This document shows, in pieces, positions 10,501 to 19,528 of a stretch of DNA of 64,000 nt. The stretch covers positions 171,659 through 235,658 of the forward strand of contig JAKASR010000002.1 in NCBI GenBank assembly GCA_021818955.1. The letters are read 5' to 3'. The notes beneath the pieces were generated by a model. That model was given only the letters and a program-made list of their open reading frames with translations. It had not been told where the DNA came from and did not search any database. Every line of letters begins with the position of its first letter. The stretch's first letter is position 1. The DNA comes from Acidobacteriota bacterium. GTDB lineage: Bacteria; Acidobacteriota; Terriglobia; Terriglobales; SCQP01. A program made the translations under genes and the position numbers.

Positions 10501-11403
10501 TTAAAGGCCGGTGCGGCGCTGGGCGGCGCCGCTCAGCAGCACGAGGCGCGAAAAAATACTGATCAGCAGCACAAACGTGGTCACCAACAGCGCCGCGGCA
10601 TAGGCCAATTCATGCGCGCCGCGGAACTGTTGCGTAATAAACGCCCACACGGCATAGGTCAGGTAACCGATGGGTTCCTTGGTCAGGTGCCCGTTCCATA
10701 AATAATTGGACCAGTCGGCGGTATAGATCAACGGCGCGGTTTCGCCCACGCCAATGGCCAAGGCCAGCAGCACGCCGGTAATAAGACCGGGCAAAGCGAT
10801 AGGCAGCGAGATGCTCAAGCTGACCCGCGCGTCGCTGGCGCCGAGGGCGTAAGCGGCATCGCGCAATGACCGCGGCACCTGGCGGATCGCCATTTCGCTG
10901 GTACGGCAAATATAGGGCAGGCAAATTATCGCCAGCGCCACGCTCCCGGCCGCGACCGAGAAGCCCCAGCCGAAATCAATCACCATGGTGACATAGCCGA
11001 AATAGCCGATGACGATGGAGGGTACGCCGACCAGCACATCGGCCAGGAAACGGATGACCGGGGCGAGGCGTCCGCTATCGTATTCGGCCAGATAAATGCC
11101 GGCAGCCAGCCCCGGAGGCAGGGCCAGGAGAATGCCGCCCAAACCCAGCACCAGAGTGCCTTCAATCGCATTGAGCAAGCCGCCCGCCGTGCCCTGGGTT
11201 ACGGTGGTCAGCAGCTTCAGGTTCAAGACGTTGAAGCCTCGCAAAAAGACCACCACCAGGATCCACACGGTGGCGCTGCCGAGCAGCAGAAACGCCAGCG
11301 CACAGGCGCCCCATCCCAAAATGTCCAGCACGCGGCGCCGGAGCGTGCGCCGGCCGGCGGCGGGATCCAGGGCCGCATTCACCGGGTTGGCAATCGTGGC
11401 CAT
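10501..11403 (-). CDS. pstA: Phosphate ABC transporter permease PstA
   Basis: Inner-membrane permease of the high-affinity phosphate importer, 300 residues from the ATG at 11403. That start overlaps the pstC stop by one base (TAATG). Six membrane segments are visible, with GIYLAEYDSGRLAPVIRFLADVLVGVPSIV and the EAA-type cytoplasmic loop REAAYALGAS-like (SLRDAAYALGASDARVSLSI) that contacts PstB. The last gene of pstS-pstC-pstA. The ATPase gene pstB is not in this operon but 6 kb away, in the plus-strand phoR operon. Confidence 0.94.
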   Translation of the reverse strand: MATIANPVNAALDPAAGRRTLRRRVLDILGWGACALAFLLLGSATVWILVVVFLRGFNVLNLKLLTTVTQGTAGGLLNAIEGTLVLGLGGILLALPPGLAAGIYLAEYDSGRLAPVIRFLADVLVGVPSIVIGYFGYVTMVIDFGWGFSVAAGSVALAIICLPYICRTSEMAIRQVPRSLRDAAYALGASDARVSLSISLPIALPGLITGVLLALAIGVGETAPLIYTADWSNYLWNGHLTKEPIGYLTYAVWAFITQQFRGAHELAYAAALLVTTFVLLISIFSRLVLLSGAAQRRTGL

Positions 11404-12389
11404 TAATCCATGCTCGGCGCCAAACGGTCCTGGTAGTACAGCAGAATGCGCGCCAGGCCGTTCACCACAATCGAAATCAGGCACAGGACCAAGGCCACCT
11501 CGGCCAGCGAGCGCACCGCCATGCCGGTGGGATCGGTGAGCGCGCTATCCAGTTGGGAGACGATGAACGAAGCCATCGTCGAAATCGTGGTGTAGATGTT
11601 CGACGGCAAAATATTTAAGGCGTTGCCGCTGACCATCAGCACCGCCATGGTCTCGCCCAGGGCGCGTCCGGTCGCCAGGATGCTGGAGCCGATCAGCACC
11701 CGGCGCACGCCCGGCAACTGCACCGTCCATAAGGCTTCATAGCGGCTGGCGCCGAGCGCCAGTGCGGCATCGCGCAAATAGCTATGCTGGCTGACCAGCG
11801 CATCGCGCAAGGTCGCGGTGATGAGCGGCACGATCATCAGCGTCAATACCAGCCCCGCGGTCAGCAGCCCATACCCGCTGCCGGTGTCCCCGCCAAAAAA
11901 GGGAATAAAACCCAGCGTGCGCGCCATCCACGGAAAGACATGCCGGCTGAGGAAAGGGATCACCACGACGTAACCCCAGAGCCCATACACCACGCTGGGA
12001 ATCGCGGCCAGCAGCTCGACAAAAAAGGATAGCCAGGAACGCAGATAGGAGGGCACGCCCTCGGCCAGAAACATCGCCGCGCCCACCCCCACCGGCACCG
12101 CCAAGACGACCGCGATGGCGGTCGAAAGCAGGGTGCCGGCAATCAGGAACAAGATGCCGTAGTGCGCGCCGGGCAGGACCTGCTGGCCTTTGCGCATGAT
12201 GGGGTTGGCATAAAGAAAACCCAGGCTCCAATTGCTTCTCGTTAAAAAATGCCAGCCGTTGAAGCGAATGGCCGGCCAGGCATAAAGGGCAAGAAAAATG
12301 ATCAGCATGCCCAGGATCAGGGCGACCACGCTGCCCAACAAGGCCATGGCTCTACGAAAAAGCATTTTGCGGTGAACCCAAGCTGTCAT
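11403..12389 (-). CDS. pstC: Phosphate ABC transporter permease PstC
   Basis: Partner permease of PstA, 328 residues. Membrane segments begin at about 15-38; the conserved GIWGLWGYVVV-like stretch reads VVYGLWGYVVVIPFL, and the EAA loop reads SYLRDAALALGASRYEALW before GRALGETMAVLMVSGN. The start is preceded by 137 bp holding a GC-rich inverted repeat, so it may be expressed below the level of PstS. The loop between TM1 and TM2 (about 45-80) is longer than in E. coli PstC. Confidence 0.94.
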   Translation of the reverse strand: MTAWVHRKMLFRRAMALLGSVVALILGMLIIFLALYAWPAIRFNGWHFLTRSNWSLGFLYANPIMRKGQQVLPGAHYGILFLIAGTLLSTAIAVVLAVPVGVGAAMFLAEGVPSYLRSWLSFFVELLAAIPSVVYGLWGYVVVIPFLSRHVFPWMARTLGFIPFFGGDTGSGYGLLTAGLVLTLMIVPLITATLRDALVSQHSYLRDAALALGASRYEALWTVQLPGVRRVLIGSSILATGRALGETMAVLMVSGNALNILPSNIYTTISTMASFIVSQLDSALTDPTGMAVRSLAEVALVLCLISIVVNGLARILLYYQDRLAPSMD

Positions 12390-12456
12390 CTTCTCTCAAA
12401 ACAGCCTCTATTGCCTACCCTGGCTCGGCTTTTTCCCGATACGCCTGGAAACCAAA

Positions 12457-12483
12457 GCGGCCGCTGCGCCAGGCGGCGGCCGC
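12457..12483 (-). terminator. GC-rich hairpin between pstS and pstC (possible partial terminator)
   Basis: Inverted repeat GCGGCCGC-N11-GCGGCCGC in the pstS-pstC gap. On the minus strand it is followed by TTTGGTTTCC. An 8-bp GC stem with a short, impure T-run could stop part of the transcripts and give more binding protein than permease, a common pattern in ABC operons. Function inferred. Confidence 0.4.
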
Positions 12484-12526
12484 AAGTGGAGGATTGCCCG
12501 TCAAAATTAATCTCAACCACGGGGCT

Positions 12527-13615
12527 CTATTGAATTTCCGCAATTTGCGCTTGACTGAGCTTGACTACCGGCGCCGGCAGCGCCACAAAATCCACCCGCC
12601 GCATGAAATGCGGGGCGTTGCCGCCGGTCGGGCTGATCGCCCAGGTAAACAGCGCGCGCAGCGCCGCCGCCATCCGCGCCGAAGGCTGCTTGCGGTTGAC
12701 GATGGCGTACTCGTAATTGATGATGGGATAGGAATCGCGACCAGGCGCGAAGACCAGCGAAATCATCTCGTTCTTGGGCGTTTTCGCCACCATCGCGGCG
12801 GCCGCCGCCTTGGCTGTGCGTGCAATCGGCAGTTGGTAGTTGCCTTGGCGGTTTTTCAACAAGGCGATGCCCAGGTGATGGCGCAGGATGGAAGTTTCGA
12901 AGCTGGTGCCGATGTAGGCGATGGAGTAGGCGGTATCCGTGCAGGCGGTGACCATGCCGGGGTTGCCGACAGCGCCGATGTTGCCGGGAATCGCCGGCCA
13001 ACTCACGGTGGTGCCGTAGTTGATCTGGTTATTCCACTCCGGCGTGCTGAAGGAAAGGTACTGGGTAAAGATGAAAGTATCGCCGCTGCCGTCGGTGCGA
13101 TGGACGGGAATGATGGCGTGATGCGGCAGTTGAACGCCGGCATTCAGAGAGGCGATCCGGCTATCGTCCCAATAGCGGATTTTGCCCATATAAATGCCCG
13201 CCAGCACGGGACCACTGAGCTTCAGATGGCGCTGATTCAGGCCGGGCAGGTTGTAATTCACCATCTGCATGGAGATGGCCAGCGGGATATTGAGCATGTT
13301 CGGGTTCTGTTTCAACTGGGCGGGGCTCATGTAGGCGTCGGAAGCGCCGATCTGCACCACGCCGGCAATCGCCTGGGCAATGCCCGTGCCGCTGCCGGTC
13401 GAAGCGGTGGTCACCCGCAAATTGGGGTAAGCCCGCTTAAAGCTGCGGCTGTTGATCCAGAGATTGAACAGTGGATACAGCAGGCTCGATCCGGTTTCGC
13501 CGATGTTGATGAAAGACGCGGCGGAACCCAATACCGAGAAAGCCAGGACCGCAACCAGGCCGAGCGCAACAGCCCCGGTTTGGGTTCGCAAGCTAGACAT
13601 CGTCCATTTCTTCAA
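12527..13615 (-). CDS. pstS: Periplasmic phosphate-binding protein PstS
   Basis: Substrate-binding protein of the Pst phosphate importer (362 residues). An N-terminal signal sequence (about 11-33) precedes GETGSSLLYPLFNLW and the phosphate-binding segment ASTGSGTGIAQAIAG. Further ligand-site stretches are GASDAYMSP and HRTDGSGDTFIFTQYL. The start is TTG 13615, supported by a strong Shine-Dalgarno AGAAGGAGAT at 13621-13630 about 7 nt upstream; an ATG five codons later is less well placed. A Pho-box-like site and -10 lie just upstream, so induction by PhoB under phosphate starvation is expected. Confidence 0.93.
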   Translation of the reverse strand: MKKWTMSSLRTQTGAVALGLVAVLAFSVLGSAASFINIGETGSSLLYPLFNLWINSRSFKRAYPNLRVTTASTGSGTGIAQAIAGVVQIGASDAYMSPAQLKQNPNMLNIPLAISMQMVNYNLPGLNQRHLKLSGPVLAGIYMGKIRYWDDSRIASLNAGVQLPHHAIIPVHRTDGSGDTFIFTQYLSFSTPEWNNQINYGTTVSWPAIPGNIGAVGNPGMVTACTDTAYSIAYIGTSFETSILRHHLGIALLKNRQGNYQLPIARTAKAAAAAMVAKTPKNEMISLVFAPGRDSYPIINYEYAIVNRKQPSARMAAALRALFTWAISPTGGNAPHFMRRVDFVALPAPVVKLSQAQIAEIQ

Positions 13616-13663
13616 AGGGGATCTCCTTCTGGGGAACGTCAGACATTTTCAGCTTAATTGAGA

Positions 13664-13696
13664 ATTATTTGGCGGGTTGTTACAGTCCGATGAAAG
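13664..13696 (-). promoter_or_regulatory. Pho box and -10 of the pstS promoter
   Basis: On the minus strand, CTTTCAT-CGGA-CTGTAAC (13679-13696) matches the 7-4-7 Pho-box layout (CTGTCAT-N4-CTGTCAY) at 12 of 14 half-site positions. AATAAT at 13664-13669 follows after 9 bp, about where a PhoB-dependent -10 should be. The site lies 63 bp upstream of the pstS start. Confidence 0.65.
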
Positions 13697-13750
13697 GCTG
13701 CTTCCTCATCATCCGGGCCACTTTCGCATGCATGCCGCCGTCCCGTGACC

Positions 13751-13780
13751 GCAAAACAAAGGACCCGCCCAAGCGGGTCC
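13751..13780 (-). terminator. Rho-independent terminator of the porin gene
   Basis: Perfect 8-bp stem GGACCCGC / GCGGGTCC (13761-13780) with a 4-nt loop, followed on the minus strand by TTTGTTTTGC. It lies 33 bp beyond the porin stop and separates that gene from the pst promoter. Confidence 0.8.
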
Positions 13781-13812
13781 TATAACCTGGAAGTCACAGG
13801 AATGGCAAGCCT

Positions 13813-15543
13813 TTACGGCAAGATATAGCGCACCGAAGTCCAAACGCCGTTGTCGGCGCCCATGGCGCCGCCGCCCGGATTGAGCGGGCCGCCGGCACCG
13901 GACCAGAGGTTGCGCACGAAATGGCTGTACTGAATGCCGTAACGGAATATGCCCTTCGAGCCCTGATAAAAGTTGTACCAGAACCCCGACGAGAACTCCT
14001 GGACATCCCTGGTATTGCCGGCACAAGGGCCGGTGCCGGTGGCGGCATAGGGTCCGCCGGGCAGGGCTTCGGTGTTGCAGCCGGACATATTGGCGGTAAG
14101 GAGTCCGTAGCCATCCGCGCCTTGTATGTTGCGGTCCACGTAATCACCGCCGTAATTCAGATAGATATACCACCGCTTGGTCGGGAAGAATTCCAGCGTG
14201 CTGAGCGCGGAGAAGGCGTGAAGCGGAGCAATCGTCCCATCCGGGCGGAGGGTGACGTCGGCAATCGCCGAATCTCCATAGCGGCCGACTCCATCTCCCC
14301 AAAGTCCCTTCAGCCCAAAGCTGATCTTCCTGGTAGCCAAGGGCACGCGAAAGCCACCGCCGATGCCGCCGCCCATAACCGTGCTGTTATAAGCTCCCGC
14401 GGAGGATTTGCTGGCCGCATTGGGGTAAATGCGATTCCTGAAGAACCGGCCGATACCGAAAAGTTCCCAATGGCCCCAACCGGGTTCGACCGCCAGCTTG
14501 GCGATCATGTCGGGGGCGACATTAAAAGAGTAGTTCGCGGCAGGGTTGAAGAGACCTCCGCCATTACCGGGTTCACCCAGCGTTTCGTTATTCGACGGGA
14601 CGGTGCCGCCAACCAGGGTTTGCGGGTTTTCCAGCGAGACGCCGAGCCAGACCTGATGATTGATATCTTTGGTGATGCGAAACCCGTACTGGCGCGCCCA
14701 GACGAAACCGGCCGTGTATTGCGGGTCGATGGTGCCGGGAAGGATTTCGCTTAAGTTGTCCAAGCCATGGGTGGTCTCGGTGGCCAGCGACCACATCTGG
14801 CCGGCGCTGATGCTCCATCCGCTATGGAATGCGGCGCGCGCAAACAACTGGCGCACCCGCGCGACGTAGCTGTTGGACTGATTATTGTTGGAAGTGATGC
14901 CCGTGCCGAGCCAATCCATCTCGTAATATCCCGTCATAACGACGTTTTGTAGCTTGCCCTCGGCTTTGAGCACGAGGCGGGACTGGCGGGCGGAGGCGTG
15001 AAATTCGCTAATGTTGCCTCCCTCGGAGTAATCCAGCGGAATCCCGGTGAAGGGGGTATTGATGTCGCCGCCGGTGGCCGCGCTTCGCCATACCGTTGCG
15101 GCTTCGAGGAAGCCTCCCGGAGTAATCGTAATGCCCTTATAGCGGAGCGCGTCGGGATGCTCGACCTCCTTCTTCAGAGTGCTGATGCCGGAGTCGGAGA
15201 GGGACGTCCGCGGGCCGGGGCTGGCGCCCCGCCGAGGCTGGGCGGCGGCGCGCACCGGGGCCGCGGGCGAAGTCGCCTTCGTAGCCGCGGTCTCATTGGA
15301 AGCGGCCGGCTGGGCGCTCAAACTGGATTCGAGCGCCTGCAACCGGACTTCATCCTGATGCAGGCGAACGAGCGCTTGCCGGACCTGTTCCAACTGTTCA
15401 ACGCGTTGCCGCTCCGTGCGAGCTAGCGCCCTGGTCACCGCTTTTACCGGCGGCTTCGCCGGAGGCTTCGGCTTCATGCCCAACGCCGGCAGGGCGCAAA
15501 ACGCGGCCGCCGCACCCCAGCACACTCGAGAAAAAATCCTCAT
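13813..15543 (-). CDS. Outer-membrane porin-like protein, probably phosphate-regulated
   Basis: A 576-residue secreted protein. A signal peptide (1-22, ending LPALGM) is followed by a Lys/Pro/Ala-rich segment, a short coiled coil (about 42-75, RQRVEQLEQVRQALVRLHQD) and a Pro/Ala linker. From about 130 on there are alternating amphipathic strands rich in Tyr, Trp and Gly, ending in Val-Arg-Tyr-Ile-Leu-Pro, as in outer-membrane beta-barrels. The coiled-coil-plus-barrel layout resembles OprP/OprO-type and other trimeric porins. Its place between pstSCA and phoR-pstB-phoU-phoB, with two Pho-box-like sites upstream, suggests phosphate or polyphosphate uptake across the outer membrane. The substrate is inferred, not shown. 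Confidence 0.8.
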   Translation of the reverse strand: MRIFSRVCWGAAAAFCALPALGMKPKPPAKPPVKAVTRALARTERQRVEQLEQVRQALVRLHQDEVRLQALESSLSAQPAASNETAATKATSPAAPVRAAAQPRRGASPGPRTSLSDSGISTLKKEVEHPDALRYKGITITPGGFLEAATVWRSAATGGDINTPFTGIPLDYSEGGNISEFHASARQSRLVLKAEGKLQNVVMTGYYEMDWLGTGITSNNNQSNSYVARVRQLFARAAFHSGWSISAGQMWSLATETTHGLDNLSEILPGTIDPQYTAGFVWARQYGFRITKDINHQVWLGVSLENPQTLVGGTVPSNNETLGEPGNGGGLFNPAANYSFNVAPDMIAKLAVEPGWGHWELFGIGRFFRNRIYPNAASKSSAGAYNSTVMGGGIGGGFRVPLATRKISFGLKGLWGDGVGRYGDSAIADVTLRPDGTIAPLHAFSALSTLEFFPTKRWYIYLNYGGDYVDRNIQGADGYGLLTANMSGCNTEALPGGPYAATGTGPCAGNTRDVQEFSSGFWYNFYQGSKGIFRYGIQYSHFVRNLWSGAGGPLNPGGGAMGADNGVWTSVRYILP

Positions 15544-15633
15544 GTTTTTCGCTGCACCTTGTTAGTGAATTTGCCGCGCGCGGTGAATGCGCTCGCGGCA
15601 AGCTCAGAATGCCGCAGTCAACCCCGACAAAAT

Positions 15634-15651
15634 ATTACGGGTTGATGAATG
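15634..15651 (-). promoter_or_regulatory. Pho-box-like site 2 upstream of porin gene
   Basis: Minus strand CATTCAT-CAAC-CCGTAAT, 7-4-7 layout, 10 of 14 half-site matches to the Pho-box consensus. It shares TTCAT-N5-YGTAA with the pstS site. It lies 91 bp upstream of the porin start. No good -10 follows at the expected distance. Confidence 0.4.
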
Positions 15652-15682
15652 CCGCCGGCCGGCAAAACGGGCGAGCCGATTT

Positions 15683-15700
15683 ATTACAAATCCATGAATT
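15683..15700 (-). promoter_or_regulatory. Pho-box-like site 1 upstream of porin gene
   Basis: Minus strand AATTCAT-GGAT-TTGTAAT, 9 of 14 half-site matches, again containing TTCAT-N5-TGTAA. It is 49 bp from the second site in the 291-bp gap between the divergent porin and phoR genes, so it could also act on phoR. Confidence 0.35.
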
Positions 15701-15834
15701 TGGCGCCGGCGTGATTGGCGCCCCAGGGAAGGTGCGGAGATAATTTTTCCAGGCGAAGTGAGGCCCGCCCTCGCCGTTTCACGCGCTCGCTGGCCATCGA
15801 AACGGCCGACATTCGGCGGTTTACTATTAACCAT

Positions 15835-17223
15835 ATGTTGCAGCCGTGGCGCATCCGGTACGGAGTAGGGATGGGGCTGGCCGCCGGGGCCTGTGCGGCG
15901 ACAGGCTGGCTGGCGCGCGGCGGCGATTGGAAAAGCGCCGGGCTGCTGGCCCTGGCCGCGGCCGGCTTGATGGCGGCCCTGGACTTCGCCGGGCGGCGCC
16001 GGCGATTGCGGGAAAGCGAGTCCGATGCCCTGGCCGCCGCCGCCTGCCTGCGGACCGGCATGCCGCCAGCGCCCGGAGCGCCGGAGACGGCGCGCTTGCT
16101 GGTGGAAAGCCTGCGCCCGCTCTGGGACGAACGCCAGCGGCAGGCGGAGTCGGCGGAAGCTCAAACCCGGCGGCTGCGGGCGATTTTGGAATCGCTCGAT
16201 ACCGCCCTGGTCGCGGTGGACGCGGAGCGGCGGGTGTTATTTGCCAATGCCGCAGCCGCCCGGCTGTTGCATTGGGGACCCACACCGGCGCCGGGCGAGC
16301 GTATTCCCGCGCTGCCGCGCATTGCGCAACTGGAAGCCTGGGCGCGGGAAGTGCAGACCGTGGCCGAACCGGTGGGCGGACGCCTGCTGCTGCCCGATGA
16401 GCGCACCCTCCAGCTCCACCTCAGCCCCCTGCCCGGCGCCGGTTTTGTGCTGCTGGCGCGCGATATCAGCGCCGAGGTGCAGCTCGAAGCCCAACGGCGC
16501 GACTTCATTGCCGCCGTTTCCCACGAATTGCGCACTCCCCTGGCTTCCATCCAGGGGTATACGGAAACGCTGCTGGATTCCTCCGCGCTGGCGGCGGCCG
16601 GCCAGGCGCGGGAATTTTTGCAGATCATCCTCGCCAACACCCAGCGGCTCTCCCGCCTGGCGAAAGATCTGGTGATGCTGGCATCGCTGGAAACCGGCGC
16701 CTATCCGTATCGTTTCGAGCTGGCCGAAGCCGCGGCGGTAGCCGCGGGATTGGGCGATATCCTGCGTCCTCTCGCCCAGGAGCGCGGCTGCCGGTTGCAC
16801 CTGGGCCCGCTGGAATCGGGCCAGGTGCGCGTGGACGCCGAAGCCTGGCAGCGGGTATTGTTGAACTTGCTGGAAAACGCCATCGTGCATGGCGGCCGCG
16901 GCGCCGAGATCAACTTGAGCGGGCAACGGCAGGGCAGCGAATATTGTTGGCGGGTGGAGGACAATGGCGTTGGCATCAGCTGGCGCGACCAGGCGCGCAT
17001 CTTCGAGCGCTTTTATCGCGCCGACCGCTCCCGCAGCCGCGGCGGCAGCGGTCTGGGGCTGGCGCTGGTCAAGCACCTGGTGCGCGATCATGGCGGCAAC
17101 ATCCGCCTGGAAAGCAGTCTCGGCCAGGGCAGCCGCTTTCTGGTCTGCCTGCCGCTGGCGGAAACTGCCCGAGCGGGCGAATCGTCCGCACATACAGCGC
17201 CGGGGAAAGGGAATTTGGCATGA
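15835..17223 (+). CDS. phoR: Phosphate-regulon sensor histidine kinase PhoR
   Basis: Membrane histidine kinase, 462 residues from the ATG at 15835; the frame is open from 15715 but the extra 40 residues look untranslated. Two close N-terminal hydrophobic segments (about 11-28, 34-52) and no large periplasmic loop, as in PhoR. A PAS-like domain (about 112-215) precedes the H-box [20 protein letters not shown] with His230 as phosphoryl acceptor, the N-box [13 protein letters not shown] and the G-boxes DNGVGIS and [14 protein letters not shown]. Its stop overlaps the pstB start (ATGA). It would sense phosphate state through the Pst transporter and PhoU and phosphorylate PhoB. Confidence 0.9.
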   Translation: MLQPWRIRYGVGMGLAAGACAATGWLARGGDWKSAGLLALAAAGLMAALDFAGRRRRLRESESDALAAAACLRTGMPPAPGAPETARLLVESLRPLWDERQRQAESAEAQTRRLRAILESLDTALVAVDAERRVLFANAAAARLLHWGPTPAPGERIPALPRIAQLEAWAREVQTVAEPVGGRLLLPDERTLQLHLSPLPGAGFVLLARDISAEVQLEAQRRDFIAAVSHELRTPLASIQGYTETLLDSSALAAAGQAREFLQIILANTQRLSRLAKDLVMLASLETGAYPYRFELAEAAAVAAGLGDILRPLAQERGCRLHLGPLESGQVRVDAEAWQRVLLNLLENAIVHGGRGAEINLSGQRQGSEYCWRVEDNGVGISWRDQARIFERFYRADRSRSRGGSGLGLALVKHLVRDHGGNIRLESSLGQGSRFLVCLPLAETARAGESSAHTAPGKGNLA

Positions 17224-18062
17224 CCCAAGCGATCGATAAGCCGGCGCGCGGCATTGATTTCGGCGCCGCCCTGCCCGGCGCGCCGCCGGACGCGGTGGCT
17301 TCCGGCCGGGAGCGCATTACCGTCCAAAGCCTGAATTTTTATTACGGCCCGCACCAGGTGCTGTTTCAGGTGGAAGAGACGGTGCGCGAGCACGAGATCC
17401 TGGCGCTGATTGGGCCTTCCGGCTGCGGCAAAAGCACTTTCCTGCGTTGCCTGAACCGCATGAACGACACCATTCCCGGCGCCCGCGTCGAAGGCGAGGT
17501 CGCGCTGGACGGGCGCAATATTTATGCTTCCGGCTTGGATGTGATCGCGCTGCGGCGCCGCATCGGGATGATTTTTCAGCGCTCCAACCCCTTCCCTTTT
17601 TCGATTGCGGAAAACGTGGCCTATGGGCTGAAGGTGAACGGGATGGCGCGCCGGCGCAGCCAACGGGAAGCGATCGTGGAGCACAGCTTGCGCGCCGCCG
17701 GCCTGTGGGACGAGGTGAAAGACCGGCTGAACAAGCCCGCGCTGTCGCTCTCCGGCGGCCAGCAGCAGCGGTTGTGCATTGCGCGCGCGCTGGCGGTCGA
17801 GCCGGAAATCCTGCTGATGGACGAGCCCGCCTCCGCCCTCGATCCCATCGCCACCACCCGCATCGAGGAATTGGCGGTCGAACTCAAGTCGCGCTACAGT
17901 ATCGTGATCGTCACCCACAATTTGCAGCAGGCGGCACGCATCAGCGACCGCACCAGCTTTTTCCTGATGGGGCGCGTCGTTGAAACCGATTCGACCCGAA
18001 AGCTGTTCACCAACCCGGCGTGCAAGGAAACGGAAGATTACATCACCGGGCGCTTTGGCTAG
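17220..18062 (+). CDS. pstB: Phosphate ABC transporter ATP-binding protein PstB
   Basis: ATPase of the phosphate importer, 280 residues from the ATG at 17220 (4-bp overlap with phoR). Walker A is GPSGCGKST, the Q-loop region reads [22 protein letters not shown], the signature is [18 protein letters not shown], Walker B is [13 protein letters not shown] and the H-loop is [13 protein letters not shown]. The insertion with LNRMND and [10 protein letters not shown] is PstB-typical. About 35 extra residues precede the ABC domain. It is separated from pstSCA and sits with regulators, joining transporter activity to PhoR signalling. Confidence 0.95.
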   Translation: MTQAIDKPARGIDFGAALPGAPPDAVASGRERITVQSLNFYYGPHQVLFQVEETVREHEILALIGPSGCGKSTFLRCLNRMNDTIPGARVEGEVALDGRNIYASGLDVIALRRRIGMIFQRSNPFPFSIAENVAYGLKVNGMARRRSQREAIVEHSLRAAGLWDEVKDRLNKPALSLSGGQQQRLCIARALAVEPEILLMDEPASALDPIATTRIEELAVELKSRYSIVIVTHNLQQAARISDRTSFFLMGRVVETDSTRKLFTNPACKETEDYITGRFG

Positions 18063-18079
18063 CCAAGGATAGAATCCCC

Positions 18080-18736
18080 ATGCGCAAACATTTTGCCGAG
18101 GAACTCGACGATCTCAAGGAGCGGCTGCTCTACATGGGCGGGCTGGTGGAAACCTCCGTGCACCGCGGCGTGCACGCCTTTCTGGAGCGCAATACCGCGC
18201 TGGCGGAAAGCGTTTTGAAGGAGACCGAGCCGGAGATCAACCGCCTCCAGGTCGAAATCGACCAGGAGGTGCTGCGCCTGCTGGCCCTGCAGCAGCCGAT
18301 GGCGGTGGATTTGCGTTTTCTCGCCGCAGTGCTGAAAATCACCAACGATCTGGAGCGCATCGGCGACCTGGCGGTGAACATGGTGCAGGCGGCGATGCGG
18401 CCGCACGAGCTGGCGACGGCCGTGATTGACCTGCCGCGCATGGCCGATCGTACTCAATTCATGGTGCATGCCGCGCTCGATTCGCTGGTCTCGCGCGATC
18501 CGCGCCTGGCGCGCCAGGTGCTTACCACCGACGATGAAGTCGACCGCATCCGCGACCAGATCTTCCGTGATCTGATTCAGCGCATGACGCGCGAGCCGGG
18601 CGAGATTGAGCTGGCTTTATCCCTGCTGTTTGTGGCCCGCAACCTGGAGCGCATCAGCGATCACGCCACCAACATCGCCGAAGACGTGATCTTCTGGGTC
18701 GAAGGCGTGGACGTGCGCCACCACCTGCAATCATGA
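18080..18736 (+). CDS. phoU: Phosphate-signalling protein PhoU
   Basis: Negative modulator of PhoR and of Pst transport, 218 residues from the ATG at 18080. All-helical, made of two three-helix repeats. The metal-binding signatures are in DLERIGDLAVNMVQAA (first repeat) and NLERISDHATNIAEDVIFW (second repeat), each E/D-x-x-x-D. The start lies 17 bp after pstB and the stop overlaps phoB by 4 bp. In this order, phoR-pstB-phoU-phoB, it links the ATPase to the kinase. Confidence 0.95.
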   Translation: MRKHFAEELDDLKERLLYMGGLVETSVHRGVHAFLERNTALAESVLKETEPEINRLQVEIDQEVLRLLALQQPMAVDLRFLAAVLKITNDLERIGDLAVNMVQAAMRPHELATAVIDLPRMADRTQFMVHAALDSLVSRDPRLARQVLTTDDEVDRIRDQIFRDLIQRMTREPGEIELALSLLFVARNLERISDHATNIAEDVIFWVEGVDVRHHLQS

Positions 18737-19443
18737 CTCCGCTCCAGCCGCCGCGCATCCTGGTGGTCGAAGACGATCCCGATCTGGGCGAGCTGTTGCG
18801 CTTGCAGTTACAGCAGGCCGGCTATCAGGTGGCGTTGAATTCCACCGGGGCCGGCTTTTTGCGGCAATTGCAGGAATTCGAGCCGCAGTTGGTGGTGCTC
18901 GATTGGATGCTGCCCGCCGCCGATGGCCTGGAGCTGCTGCGCGAGGTGCGCCGCCAGCCGCGCAGCGCCCGCCTGCCCGTCATCCTGCTGACCGCGCGCG
19001 GCGAGGAAGCCGACCGCATCCGCGGCCTCGATGTCGGCGCCGACGATTATGTCACCAAGCCGTTTTCCCCGCGCGAGTTGCTGGCCCGCATCCGCGCCCG
19101 GCTGCGCGCCGGGGCCGAAGCCGGACCCGAGTCGTTGCGCTGCGGCCCGCTCCATCTCGATTTGCGCGCCCATGTCGCCCAATTAGACGGCCAGACGCTG
19201 GAGCTCAGCGAAATCGAGTTCCGCCTGCTGGCTTTCCTCATGCGCAACCCCGGCCAGGCCTTTACCCGCCGCCAAATCGTGGACGCCGTCTGGGCCGCCG
19301 ATCACTTCATCACCGAGCGCACCGTGGATGTTTACGTTTTCCGGCTGCGCGGCAAACTCGAAGCCCAGCCGCAAAATCCGCGCTGGCTGCAGAGCGTTCG
19401 CCGATTCGGCTATAGCTTTGCCGGCGAAGTCGAGCGCGCCTGA
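18733..19443 (+). CDS. phoB: Phosphate-regulon response regulator PhoB (OmpR family)
   Basis: DNA-binding response regulator, 236 residues. The receiver domain has acidic pocket residues EDD at 13-15, the phospho-acceptor Asp57 in VVLDWMLP, and the conserved Lys in YVTKPFSPREL. The C-terminal winged helix (about 140-230) ends with the recognition region TRRQIVDAVWAADHFITERTVDVYVFRLRGKLE and a wing. It would bind the 7-4-7 repeats seen upstream of pstS and the porin gene. ATGA overlap with phoU. Only the operon context distinguishes it from other OmpR-type regulators. Confidence 0.9.
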   Translation: MTPLQPPRILVVEDDPDLGELLRLQLQQAGYQVALNSTGAGFLRQLQEFEPQLVVLDWMLPAADGLELLREVRRQPRSARLPVILLTARGEEADRIRGLDVGADDYVTKPFSPRELLARIRARLRAGAEAGPESLRCGPLHLDLRAHVAQLDGQTLELSEIEFRLLAFLMRNPGQAFTRRQIVDAVWAADHFITERTVDVYVFRLRGKLEAQPQNPRWLQSVRRFGYSFAGEVERA

Positions 19444-19480
19444 AGCCCGCTTTCCGGCAGCGAATCCTGCAACCTTCCGC

Positions 19481-19510
19481 TTGGGGATTTCGGCTTTTCC
19501 CGGTCATAAT
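19481..19510 (+). promoter_or_regulatory. Sigma-70-like promoter candidate for the glycosidase gene
   Basis: TTGGGG (19481-19486), an 18-bp spacer and CATAAT (19505-19510), 5 of 6 for the -10 element. It lies just after phoB and 19 bp upstream of the next ATG. Confidence 0.4.
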
Positions 19511-19528
19511 CGAAGTTCAGCTTTTTTT

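Noticed and set aside
12494-13657. 387-residue plus-strand frame
   Set aside because: Antisense to pstS and its promoter, composed of low-complexity His/Gly/Arg-rich sequence.
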